Notes under the pieces: generated by a model
The model's database searches: none
Told to the model about the DNA's origin: nothing
Seen by the model: only the letters and a program-made list of their open reading frames with translations
In this document: positions 5,807 through 12,194 of the stretch, one piece after another
How the letters are laid out: each line of letters begins with the position of its first letter
Numbering within the stretch: position 1 is the stretch's first letter
Position numbers and translations under genes: made by a program
Assembly: GCA_025774735.1 (NCBI GenBank)
Contig: JALGZU010000129.1
Coordinates: forward strand, 1 to 14,720
DNA from: a candidate division LCP-89 bacterium
GTDB lineage: Bacteria > Electryoneota > B3-LCP
Direction of reading: 5' to 3'
DNA: 14,720 nucleotides

Positions 5807-7480
5807 TCAGGAACTTATCGCATCCGCTCTCGGTGGGTCGCAGTAGGCTTTGACGTCTTCCATGGCCTTACGAACCACCGCCGCTAGCTCACGGGTTCTC
5901 TTCTCCATTTTCACCAGGTCATCCTCAAGACCGGATTTCACATCCCTCGAGATCCGATTGATCTCCTTGAGGTAAGCATCTCCGGTCTGGCGGATATCCT
6001 CCAGCTTAGCGGATAAGACCGGTAACTGATTACGTACAGTTTTGAGCAGGTCGTCCAGTTGGCTGTTGATCTCCTGCAACTGCCGTTCGAGATTGGTGCG
6101 GTGAGCCTTCAGGGTTTGAGCCCGCAGGGTGGCGGGCCAGCCACGGTTGTCCCAATACCAACGTTTGATGATGTACCACCCCAGGAAACGCCGGAAGGCG
6201 TTATAGGTATCCCATTTCGCCAACCAGCGCAAACCCCTCCCGACGGAATAGAAGCGATTCATCGCAGCGAATGTGGATTTCTGCAATTCTTCCGGGGTCA
6301 TCCTCTTGGGGAGAAAGACGGCGTGTTGCCCATCGTAAAGGCTCCAATCCCGGGCGATGATGCGACACTCTTCGCGCAACTGCCCATACAGTTCCGTTCC
6401 CGGAATGGGAGTCAGCATCATGAACTGCACTGTATCCATCTTCTGGCTCTCCGCGAATCGGCGAGTCTCCTCGGCAGTCTGTACGGAGTCGAAATCCGAG
6501 CCGATAACAAACATGCCGTGTACCCTGATCTTGTAACGCCTGAACACGGCCATGGCGTCGGCGATCTCTTCGATCGACTGACGTTTATTGTACGCCTGCA
6601 GGGTCGCGGGATTGACCGATTCGAAGCCGACATAGACGACGTCTGTGCCGGACTTGGCCAGCAGCTCGATCAATTCAGTATCGCGGGTCACATCAGCCCG
6701 GACCTGGGCAGAGGAGTAGCGCGGTTTCAATCCCCGGCTGAGGATGCCTTCGCAGAGGCGTTTCGTATAGGCGGGATTGGAGCAGAAGTTGTCGTCGTAG
6801 AAGAAGATCTCATTTTTGGGCAATTGTGCCATCTCGGCGAGGACGTTATCGACGGAGCGGAAGCGCACCTTACGGCCGAACATCTGGGTCACGTTGCAGA
6901 AGTTGCAGGGATAGGGACAGCCCCGCGAGGTCTGCAGCGGCGCGTTGAAGAGTTTCATGCGCGGGCCGAGCAGTGAGTAGTCCGGGAAGGGCAAGCTGTC
7001 CAGGTCCTGTAACAGCGGCTGGACGTGGTTGTGAACCGCCTCCTCTCCATCCATGAAACTAATTCCCGGCAGATCGCGAGGGGATTCTCCCCGGTCTAAC
7101 CTGTGAACGAGTTCGGGGAAGCTCTCCTCCGCTTCCCCGCGCACCACGTAATCTGCATGCAGCAGAGCCTCATCCATGACGAAGGTGGCGTGGACTCCGC
7201 CGATGACCACGGTCTTGCCCATGTTTCGGAAGATGTCCGCCAGGCGGTAGGCTTCCGGGGCGGTGGACGTGGTGGTTGAAATTCCGATCAGGTCGCTTGC
7301 AGCGAAGAGGTGGAAATCCTTTTTCGACAGCGCTCCGACGTGAATATGGACGTCATAACCGGCCTGTTTCAGGATCGTTCCGAGCAGAGGCAGACCCAGG
7401 CGAGGCATCTTGAACTGTGTGAAGACGTGAAACCCGGCGGGCTCGGGTTCGATCAGGGTGATCTTATTTATATGATTCAT
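5807..7480 (-). CDS. B12-binding-domain radical SAM protein with C-terminal coiled coil
   Basis: A 557-residue protein. The N-terminal part (about 6-140) has the shape of a cobalamin-binding domain of the BchE/Mg-protoporphyrin cyclase type (RLGLPLLGTILKQAGYDV, GISTTTSTAPEAY, VVIGGVHATF, VVRGEAEESFPELV). The radical SAM core follows, with the 4Fe-4S cysteines C188, C192 and C195 in SRGCPYPCNFC, then FFYDDNFC, GFESVNP and a GSDFDSVQTAEET stretch typical of this class. Residues about 452-545 form a long charged alpha-helical region with heptad-like spacing, predicted as a coiled coil. This is unusual as a tail and may mediate oligomerisation or partner binding. Members methylate, cyclise or rearrange unactivated carbons; the substrate here is unknown. 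The ATG at 7480 has only a weak AGGG upstream. A methyltransferase gene precedes it by 127 bp. Confidence 0.93.
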   Translation of the reverse strand: MNHINKITLIEPEPAGFHVFTQFKMPRLGLPLLGTILKQAGYDVHIHVGALSKKDFHLFAASDLIGISTTTSTAPEAYRLADIFRNMGKTVVIGGVHATFVMDEALLHADYVVRGEAEESFPELVHRLDRGESPRDLPGISFMDGEEAVHNHVQPLLQDLDSLPFPDYSLLGPRMKLFNAPLQTSRGCPYPCNFCNVTQMFGRKVRFRSVDNVLAEMAQLPKNEIFFYDDNFCSNPAYTKRLCEGILSRGLKPRYSSAQVRADVTRDTELIELLAKSGTDVVYVGFESVNPATLQAYNKRQSIEEIADAMAVFRRYKIRVHGMFVIGSDFDSVQTAEETRRFAESQKMDTVQFMMLTPIPGTELYGQLREECRIIARDWSLYDGQHAVFLPKRMTPEELQKSTFAAMNRFYSVGRGLRWLAKWDTYNAFRRFLGWYIIKRWYWDNRGWPATLRAQTLKAHRTNLERQLQEINSQLDDLLKTVRNQLPVLSAKLEDIRQTGDAYLKEINRISRDVKSGLEDDLVKMEKRTRELAAVVRKAMEDVKAYCDPPRADAISS

Positions 7481-7521
7481 TGAGATTCGCCCTAAGGATG
7501 AATGTGACTTTGACGGAGATC

Positions 7522-7550
7522 AAATTAAGAGTAAAAGAGATAGGAGTCAA
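7522..7550 (-). promoter_or_regulatory. Weak promoter candidate for the radical SAM gene
   Basis: Read on the minus strand: TTGACT (7545-7550), 17-nt spacer, TAATTT (7522-7527). The -35 is good and the -10 poor. It would allow the radical SAM gene to be expressed separately from the envelope genes upstream. Confidence 0.3.
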
Positions 7551-7568
7551 CCCTAAACAGTAATATTA

Positions 7569-7605
7569 GGTGTCGGATTACGAGGCGGGACGCGGATCCG
7601 GCACC
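7569..7605 (-). terminator. Stem-loop right after the methyltransferase stop, weak terminator candidate
   Basis: A 10-bp stem with one G-T pair (7569-7578 with 7596-7605) and a 17-nt loop lies 2 bp beyond the stop codon. The sequence after it on the minus strand is CCTAATATTA, not a proper U-tract. It may attenuate transcription or protect the RNA 3' end rather than terminate efficiently. Confidence 0.25.
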
Positions 7606-7607
7606 CG

Positions 7608-8354
7608 TCAGACTCTGGCGGCGACAAAGATGTAGTCGTGTGATTTCTCCGGGTTGTGCGGGGAGAGATCCGTGCCTCCGAATTCAGCAGAGACGATCAG
7701 TCCGGTATCTTGAAGCGCCATCAGCAGCACATCCCTCCTCCAGGGGCGCAGGGTTGTTGAAATTACCTCATCTTCGAAGTCAAAAAACCGGAAGAAGAGT
7801 TTTTCCCCGTGCGAGGTCTTGATTCCGTTGGGCGGGATGAAGCGTTTCCGTTCGGCCAAGCGCAGGTCCCAGTTCAGGCAGTGCACGAGCGCGACGCCGT
7901 CGGGGGAAAGAAGATTTTTGAAGTTCTTCAGGGTTCGTTCCAGATCGTCGTAGGTGAGCAGATGTGAGATGGAGTTCCCCAGGGTGCAGACCATATCGAA
8001 GCGGCTGGAAACCCGCTCGTTTATATCCGTGAAGGAGGCTTCGATGAAGCGGATCTCCGCACCGCTGGCGGAGGCGCGCGACTGCGCCAGTTCGATCACT
8101 CTGGCGGAGGGATCCGCGCCGACTACGGATTCGACTCCCAGGGTGAGAAAATGAAATCCATGCCTGCCGGTACCACAGCCGACGTCCAGCAGCGATTTGA
8201 CGTTGTAGCGGCTGAAGAGTTCGCTGAAGAACGGGGTCTCACGCTGCAGGCGGGACTGCCAGTCGATCATCTGGTCGTAATCACTCAGCAGCTCTTCGTA
8301 GAAATCAACGCCGTTCGAGTGGGTTTTCTTTCCCTGAGTCATGTCGGTACCCAT
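7608..8354 (-). CDS. Class I SAM-dependent methyltransferase, glycine/sarcosine N-methyltransferase-like
   Basis: A 248-residue cytoplasmic protein with a complete Rossmann-type methyltransferase fold. It shows SAM motif I LLDVGCGTGRHG (55-66), the acidic strand-2 end VVGADPS (77-83), FIEASFTD (103-110) and the motif IV region FDMVCTLGNSISHL (119-132). The start, with FYEELLSDYDQMIDW, and the GTGRHG form resemble small-molecule N-methyltransferases of the glycine/sarcosine type, but this superfamily is too broad to name the substrate. Start ATG at 8354 (AGG only 1 nt upstream) or an internal ATG at 8342; neither ribosome site is strong. It lies 35 bp after the OmpA-like gene and 127 bp before the radical SAM gene, all on one strand. 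Confidence 0.85.
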   Translation of the reverse strand: MGTDMTQGKKTHSNGVDFYEELLSDYDQMIDWQSRLQRETPFFSELFSRYNVKSLLDVGCGTGRHGFHFLTLGVESVVGADPSARVIELAQSRASASGAEIRFIEASFTDINERVSSRFDMVCTLGNSISHLLTYDDLERTLKNFKNLLSPDGVALVHCLNWDLRLAERKRFIPPNGIKTSHGEKLFFRFFDFEDEVISTTLRPWRRDVLLMALQDTGLIVSAEFGGTDLSPHNPEKSHDYIFVAARV

Positions 8355-8389
8355 ACCTGTTTGTGAGGATTTCTCTCGAGGGATTTCTT

Positions 8390-9874
8390 TTAACGGCTCA
8401 GAACAATTTCGATGCGCCGGTTTTGGCTGCGCCCTGAAGCCGTTTCGTTGGAGGCAATCGGACGGCTTTCGCCGAACCCGACCGCCTTGATGCGCTCCGC
8501 GGGCAAGGTCATATTCTGAACCAGGTAGTCCTGCACCGCCACCGCCCTTTCTTCGGAGAGCTTCTGATTTTCGCTCTCCCGCCCCTTGGAATCGGTGTGC
8601 CCCTGCACTTCGATGGATCGTTCGGGAAATTCGCGGATAATCTGCTGTACCCGGGTCAGCAGGGCGAAATCCTGCGGTTGGATTTCAGCAGATCCCGACG
8701 GGAATTTCATCCCGGTCAGGCGAAGCGCGATGACGTCCGATTGCCCGGCCGTCGATCTCACGACGCTGCCCTCCTCAGGGGTGAGCAGAGAGGTGATGCG
8801 CTGGATTTTCTCTTCGAAGCGCTGTTTTTCACGGATCTCACCGCGCCTTACTTCCAGTTCGGCGACGTATTTACCGGAGAGGTCGCGCTGCTTCCCCAGT
8901 TCCGCTTCCAGTTCACCGATGACGACGTCCCGCTGAGCCAGCTCTCCCTGGAGGTGCCGCCGATCGTCCTGGATGCTGCGAATGGCGGCGATGATGGGTT
9001 CGACATTGAGCGCCATATCCCGGTCGAATTTCGGATTCAGATGAAGTGTGCCGCTGATATCCTCCAGGTAGGTTTCGAACTGCATGATCAGCGATTCCCA
9101 GGCGCCAGGATCGTCCTGCAGGCGAGCGATCCAGTCCGTCATGAAGAGGGCGTGATCCAGGATGTAGATGGCTTCATCGGCCAGCCTCTGGGGTTGTTCA
9201 ACTGCATACCGATCACTCTTGAGTGCGCTCTGTACGTCTAGAATGTTTTTATCGGCTTGTGCGTATAGTTTCGGGGTAAGTTCGGCTCCATCCGCTTCAT
9301 CCAGCCGGATGAATTTCTCCCGGGCTTCCCCCAGGATGGCGGCTTTGATGGCTTCGAGTTCCGCCGCTAGAAAGAGTTCCACCGCCGCCGGGGCCAGATC
9401 GGTCGCTGAACGTAAATTCCCCTTCTCCAGTTTCTCGGCGACTTTTTTAAGCCGAATCATGGCCAGGTCATGGGCGGCGGTAGCCAGCGCGGGTGTATCG
9501 GCGGTCAGAGCGTCCTCATAAGCATCGACCAGGTCCGGGAAGGACTCTCGCATCTGCCGGGCAGTCAGTTCGGCCTTGCCGATGTACAGGCGCGCTTCTT
9601 CAAGTTTTCTGCCGATAGCGGCAGGGTCCCGGCCCGCCGCTGAATCGTCGAGGGCCTTATCGAAGGTCCTGAGAGCTTTGTCGAAATGCCCGGGGCTGAA
9701 AACGTCCGCCTGGGCCACTCTGGCATTCTCGATCAGTTCCCGCACCTCTGCGATGGATAAATTCTGAGTGGCAACCGGGAGAGCATTTCCAGCGGTCAAT
9801 GTTAGGGTCAGGATAATGGCCAGAATGACAGGGCAGATTTTTGAGTTGATTTTGATATGGTATCCTGATTTCAT
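8390..9874 (-). CDS. OmpA-family outer-membrane/peptidoglycan-binding protein with helical N-terminal domain
   Basis: A 494-residue envelope protein. A signal peptide (hydrophobic core at about 14-30) leads into a helix-rich region (about 38-250). There a pattern like NARVAQADVFSPGHFDKAL resembles DUF4398-type helical repeats. A coiled coil follows at about 295-365, then the OmpA C-terminal domain (about 380-492). Key elements are KFPSGSAEI (390-398), VQGHTDSKG (423-431), LSEERAVAVQDYL (439-451) and QNRRIEIVL (484-492). The Asp of HTD and the Arg of NRR, which bind peptidoglycan diaminopimelate in this family, are present. There is no lipobox. It probably ties the envelope to the cell wall. 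It lies 49 bp downstream of the LptF/G-like gene and likely shares its transcript. Confidence 0.92.
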   Translation of the reverse strand: MKSGYHIKINSKICPVILAIILTLTLTAGNALPVATQNLSIAEVRELIENARVAQADVFSPGHFDKALRTFDKALDDSAAGRDPAAIGRKLEEARLYIGKAELTARQMRESFPDLVDAYEDALTADTPALATAAHDLAMIRLKKVAEKLEKGNLRSATDLAPAAVELFLAAELEAIKAAILGEAREKFIRLDEADGAELTPKLYAQADKNILDVQSALKSDRYAVEQPQRLADEAIYILDHALFMTDWIARLQDDPGAWESLIMQFETYLEDISGTLHLNPKFDRDMALNVEPIIAAIRSIQDDRRHLQGELAQRDVVIGELEAELGKQRDLSGKYVAELEVRRGEIREKQRFEEKIQRITSLLTPEEGSVVRSTAGQSDVIALRLTGMKFPSGSAEIQPQDFALLTRVQQIIREFPERSIEVQGHTDSKGRESENQKLSEERAVAVQDYLVQNMTLPAERIKAVGFGESRPIASNETASGRSQNRRIEIVLSR

Positions 9875-9923
9875 ATATTCTTTTTCCCAGTTATACCTTG
9901 TGACCCGGTTGCCTGCACGGCAC

Positions 9924-11093
9924 TCACTTTTTGCGTATAAGAAGGCGAAAGACGCCGGACAGGTCGAGGACCTGCATTTCGCGGATGGTGCGCCTCACCA
10001 GGATAATGCCGACGATGCCGAGCAGTATGTTGGGCATCCACATAGCCATTGCGGGCGTCATCAGCCCGCGGTCGGCCAGATCTTCACCTCCTATTAAAAA
10101 CGCCCAGTAGACCAGGAAGAAGACGACGCTCAAGCCGGTGGCCACCCCCAGTCCGCCGCGGTGCACCCTCACTCCCAGCGGCGCTCCGATCAGCACGAAG
10201 ACCAGGCAGGCGACCGGAATCGAGTATTTCTTGTGGATTTCGACCAAAAACGAGTTGATGCGGCGGCGATTCTTCTCCGGATCCTCTTTCATCTTCTGCA
10301 CCTGAGCCCACATTGCCGGTGCGGACAGTTCACGGTCTGACCGGTAGCCGCTCTCCTGTCTTTCGAACACCATGTTGGGCGCGGCCACCCGCAGGAGCGA
10401 AGTTTCAAACCGGGTGCGCTGATAATAAGCCGGGTCCTTGGTATCCTGCCGGTGGATCTCGCCTCTATAAAGGTAGAGGTGGAAAGCTTCCTCCGCCCTG
10501 ACGAAGCTCAAATCCCCTTCATCCGCGGAGACGACGGTGGGATAGCGGGGGTTGCTCTTATCGTAAATGACGAGGTCATAGAGTCGAGACTGTTTCTGAT
10601 CGATGCGTTGAGCCCAGAGGACGTACTTGGGGAGATCGAAGATGAAGATGCCCTCTTCCAACGCCAGGGTGGGGCGCTTGCGGTGGATATCGCCGGAGAG
10701 AACCCGGGAACGATGGTTGAATTCCGGGAGTACCTGATTGTTGAAGACGATGAGCAGGCCGCACAGTATTCCCCCGAGGACGAAAAAGGGAATCATCAGG
10801 CGCCAGAGGCTGATTCCGGCGGCTTTCAAGGCGGTAATTTCGTTTTCGGCGGAGAGCCTCCCAAAGGCCGTCAGAGTCGCTACCAGCACCGCCATGGGTA
10901 CAGCCAGGGCGACAATCCAGGCGAGATTCAAGAAGAAGAACTCCATCACCACGTAGGGATCCAACCCCTTCCCGGCGATTCTCCCCAACATCTGGATGAT
11001 CAGGTTCAGCAGGATGATCAGGGAGATTAGACAGAAGGAGTATAAGAAGGGAGGAAAGAACTCGAAAGCCAGGTAGCGGTAAATGATTTTCAT
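9924..11093 (-). CDS. LptF/LptG (YjgP/YjgQ) family lipopolysaccharide export permease
   Basis: A 389-residue inner-membrane protein with the family's standard layout. Three N-terminal membrane helices (about 14-36, 55-77, 98-118) are followed by a periplasmic beta-jellyroll region (about 120-285) and three C-terminal helices (about 293-308, 318-335, 350-368). The cytoplasmic coupling segment SAENEITALKAAGIS (81-95) and HKKYSIPVACLVFVLIGAPLG (287-307 region) are characteristic. With LptB and its LptF/G partner this protein extracts LPS from the inner membrane and passes it to LptC/LptA. F and G genes are often adjacent; only one is here, and the sequence does not say which it is. The ATG at 11093 has AGGA about 12 nt upstream. 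It is the first gene of the minus-strand envelope block. Confidence 0.93.
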   Translation of the reverse strand: MKIIYRYLAFEFFPPFLYSFCLISLIILLNLIIQMLGRIAGKGLDPYVVMEFFFLNLAWIVALAVPMAVLVATLTAFGRLSAENEITALKAAGISLWRLMIPFFVLGGILCGLLIVFNNQVLPEFNHRSRVLSGDIHRKRPTLALEEGIFIFDLPKYVLWAQRIDQKQSRLYDLVIYDKSNPRYPTVVSADEGDLSFVRAEEAFHLYLYRGEIHRQDTKDPAYYQRTRFETSLLRVAAPNMVFERQESGYRSDRELSAPAMWAQVQKMKEDPEKNRRRINSFLVEIHKKYSIPVACLVFVLIGAPLGVRVHRGGLGVATGLSVVFFLVYWAFLIGGEDLADRGLMTPAMAMWMPNILLGIVGIILVRRTIREMQVLDLSGVFRLLIRKK

Positions 11094-11136
11094 GAATCCA
11101 ACATTTCCTGAATATTGTGGAAGGGCCTCAAACTCC

Positions 11137-11165
11137 TTGACATTCGCAGACAGATTGTGTATATT
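11137..11165 (+). promoter_or_regulatory. Near-consensus sigma70 promoter for the serine tRNAs
   Basis: Perfect TTGACA (11137-11142), 17-nt spacer, TATATT (11160-11165). Transcription would start near 11172, about 80 nt before the first tRNA. The strength suits stable-RNA genes. It points away from the LptF/G-like gene. Confidence 0.8.
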
Positions 11166-11251
11166 TACAGCAGTGGCGCGGCAAGCGGCTGCCGTTGCGA
11201 CGTGGATGGTCTGCTCATAATCGCCGACTTGCCGGGGCGAACCGATATCTC

Positions 11252-11339
11252 GGAGGACTAGTCCTAATGGTAAGGCAGCGGCCTTGAAAGCCGCCGGCCC
11301 TCAGGGGCCTTGGGGGTTCGAATCCCTCGTCCTCCGCCA
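11252..11339 (+). tRNA. tRNA-Ser (anticodon TGA)
   Basis: The acceptor stem GGAGGAC/GTCCTCC pairs completely. The anticodon stem GCGGC/GCCGC (11278-11282, 11290-11294) holds loop CTTGAAA with anticodon TGA at 11285-11287. A long variable arm (GGCCC/GGGCC) marks a class II tRNA. The T arm has GGTTCGAATCC. The 3' CCA is encoded at 11337-11339. It reads UCA and, by wobble, other UCN codons. Confidence 0.97.
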
Positions 11340-11354
11340 AAGTGATTAACACCC

Positions 11355-11444
11355 GGAGAGGTGGCCGAGCTGGCTTAAGGCACTCGCCTGCTAAGCGAGG
11401 GTGGGGTTAAAGCTTCACCGCGGGTTCGAATCCCGCCCTCTCCG
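11355..11444 (+). tRNA. tRNA-Ser (anticodon GCT)
   Basis: The acceptor stem GGAGAGG/CCTCTCC pairs completely. The anticodon stem CTCGC/GCGAG holds loop CTGCTAA with anticodon GCT at 11390-11392, reading AGC/AGU. A long variable arm with GGTG/CACC and T arm GCGGG/CCCGC with loop TTCGAAT complete a class II serine tRNA. Discriminator G is at 11444. The next bases are CAT, so CCA is not encoded, unlike its neighbour 15 bp upstream, and must be added by the CCA-adding enzyme. Confidence 0.97.
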
Positions 11445-11459
11445 CATCTTTTGTCAATC

Positions 11460-11490
11460 CGCCGGATCCGTCCTCATAGCGTGTCCGGCG
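11460..11490 (+). terminator. Stem-loop downstream of tRNA-Ser(GCT), weak terminator or processing signal
   Basis: CGCCGGA (11460-11466) pairs with TCCGGCG (11484-11490) around a 17-nt loop, 15 bp after the tRNA. Only TATCTTTCGT follows, a poor U-tract, so full termination here is uncertain; the stronger stop is at 11662-11690. Confidence 0.25.
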
Positions 11491-11599
11491 TATCTTTCGT
11501 ATACCAGAAGGGTTCGTTAAGCCCCGGCTTGTCCAACCTCCTATTCTTCGGACAGCCACAGCCTTAGGAAGCGATCAGCATCCAATTAATTAAAGTACC

Positions 11600-11630
11600 T
11601 TGACATTCTGGTAAAGTTTCAAAGTTTAAT
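11600..11630 (+). promoter_or_regulatory. Second promoter downstream of the tRNAs
   Basis: Perfect TTGACA (11600-11605) and TTTAAT (11625-11630), spaced 19 nt, longer than ideal. The 11-mer CCTTGACATTC around the -35 is identical to that of the tRNA promoter (11135-11145). Transcription would start near 11637, only about 55 nt before a strong terminator. Confidence 0.4.
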
Positions 11631-11636
11631 TCAGAT

Positions 11637-11690
11637 TGAATAATCCTCTACCGATCTTCCCAAGCCCGGCTCATCGAAGCCGGGTTTTTT
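11637..11690 (+). ncRNA. Possible short non-coding RNA of about 55 nt
   Basis: The stretch lies between a promoter candidate (11600-11630) and a clear rho-independent terminator (11662-11690) and has no ORF. The RNA would be a pyrimidine-rich 5' segment (CCTCTACC, ATCTTCCC) followed by the terminator hairpin, the typical shape of a bacterial small RNA. The alternative is that the terminator merely ends the tRNA transcript. Confidence 0.3.
11662..11690 (+). terminator. Rho-independent terminator
   Basis: CCCGGCT (11665-11671) pairs with AGCCGGG (11678-11684) around CATCGA, extended by weaker A-T and G-T pairs. TTTTTT (11685-11690) and more T/A follow. It works on the plus strand and would end transcription from the tRNA promoter or from the promoter at 11600. 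Confidence 0.88.
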
Positions 11691-11765
11691 ATTTTATACA
11701 ATCCTGCTGATGAATGAAGGTAGAAAAATGAGGTATAGATTTGAATGTTAACGGACAAATAAAAG

Positions 11766-12158
11766 CTATAAAGCATTTTTTAGGAGATGGGCTATCAGTT
11801 CAAAAAAATCATCGATGTCAACCGGTTTTTGGAGAACAGCATGTGCATAACTTTCGGGTTTTTGAGAAAGTCTTATTAGATCAAGAGAATACCCTCCCCC
11901 GGTGACAATGACAATGGGCACCCTCGAATCGACCTCTCTTATTCGCTTAATCAACTCCACTCCATTGATGCCCGGCATAACAATACCCGTTGAAACAAGG
12001 TCGGGTTTAACCTTTTTAAACTGACGCCAACCCTGCAATCCATCTTCAGCAGTAACTACATTATAACCTTGCATCCCGACTATCTCTGCCATCGATAGTA
12101 GGAACACTGGGGCATCATCTATTATTAGTATGGTCTTAGTCTTTTCTTGTTTTGCCAT
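11766..12158 (-). CDS. Stand-alone response-regulator receiver domain lacking the phospho-acceptor aspartate
   Basis: A single receiver (CheY-like) domain of 130 residues without an output domain. The start ATG at 12158 has GGAG 7 nt upstream; ATG at 12161 is also possible, while the frame further up to 12185 has no ribosome site. The metal-binding acid pair D14-D15 (LIIDDAP), switch threonine T86 (VIVTGG) and conserved lysine K111 (LQKP) are present. The phosphorylation site is changed: where the family has LLDIxMPG the gene reads STGIVMPG, with glycine 58 (codon GGT at 11985-11987) instead of aspartate (GAT or GAC). The aromatic switch residue is V108. It should therefore not be phosphorylated in the usual way. 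The gene is more AT-rich than its neighbours and starts 36 bp after the M20 peptidase gene. No histidine kinase is in the window. Confidence 0.9.
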   Translation of the reverse strand: MAKQEKTKTILIIDDAPVFLLSMAEIVGMQGYNVVTAEDGLQGWRQFKKVKPDLVSTGIVMPGINGVELIKRIREVDSRVPIVIVTGGGYSLDLIRLSQKPESYAHAVLQKPVDIDDFFELIAHLLKNAL

Positions 12159-12194
12159 CATATCACTCCAGAAAAGAATCTTCAAAGAGCTACT

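Larger units (their letters stand above)
11445..11765. other. Gene-free stretch between the tRNAs and the response regulator
   Basis: No convincing coding sequence is seen on either strand. The left part has a 7-bp inverted repeat (11460-11466 with 11484-11490). The centre has a promoter-like TTGACA box at 11600 and the right part a strong plus-strand terminator (11662-11690). From about 11580 on the sequence is clearly more AT-rich than the neighbouring genes. No repeat of the tRNA 3' end was found that would mark an integration site. Confidence 0.6.

Noticed and set aside
6059..6976. Plus-strand ORF of 305 codons
   Set aside because: It is antisense to the radical SAM gene, which carries all expected motifs. 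No ribosome site or domain is seen.
10452..11030. Plus-strand ORF of 192 codons, and another at 8597-9241
   Set aside because: Both are antisense to the well-supported LptF/G-like and OmpA-like genes and have low-complexity, domain-free translations.
11252..11339. Selenocysteine tRNA
   Set aside because: The anticodon is TGA (reads UCA), not TCA, and the arm lengths are those of a normal serine tRNA.
11445..11765. Attachment site or integrase remnant downstream of the tRNAs
   Set aside because: No second copy of the tRNA 3' end and no recombinase-like coding sequence was seen in the window.
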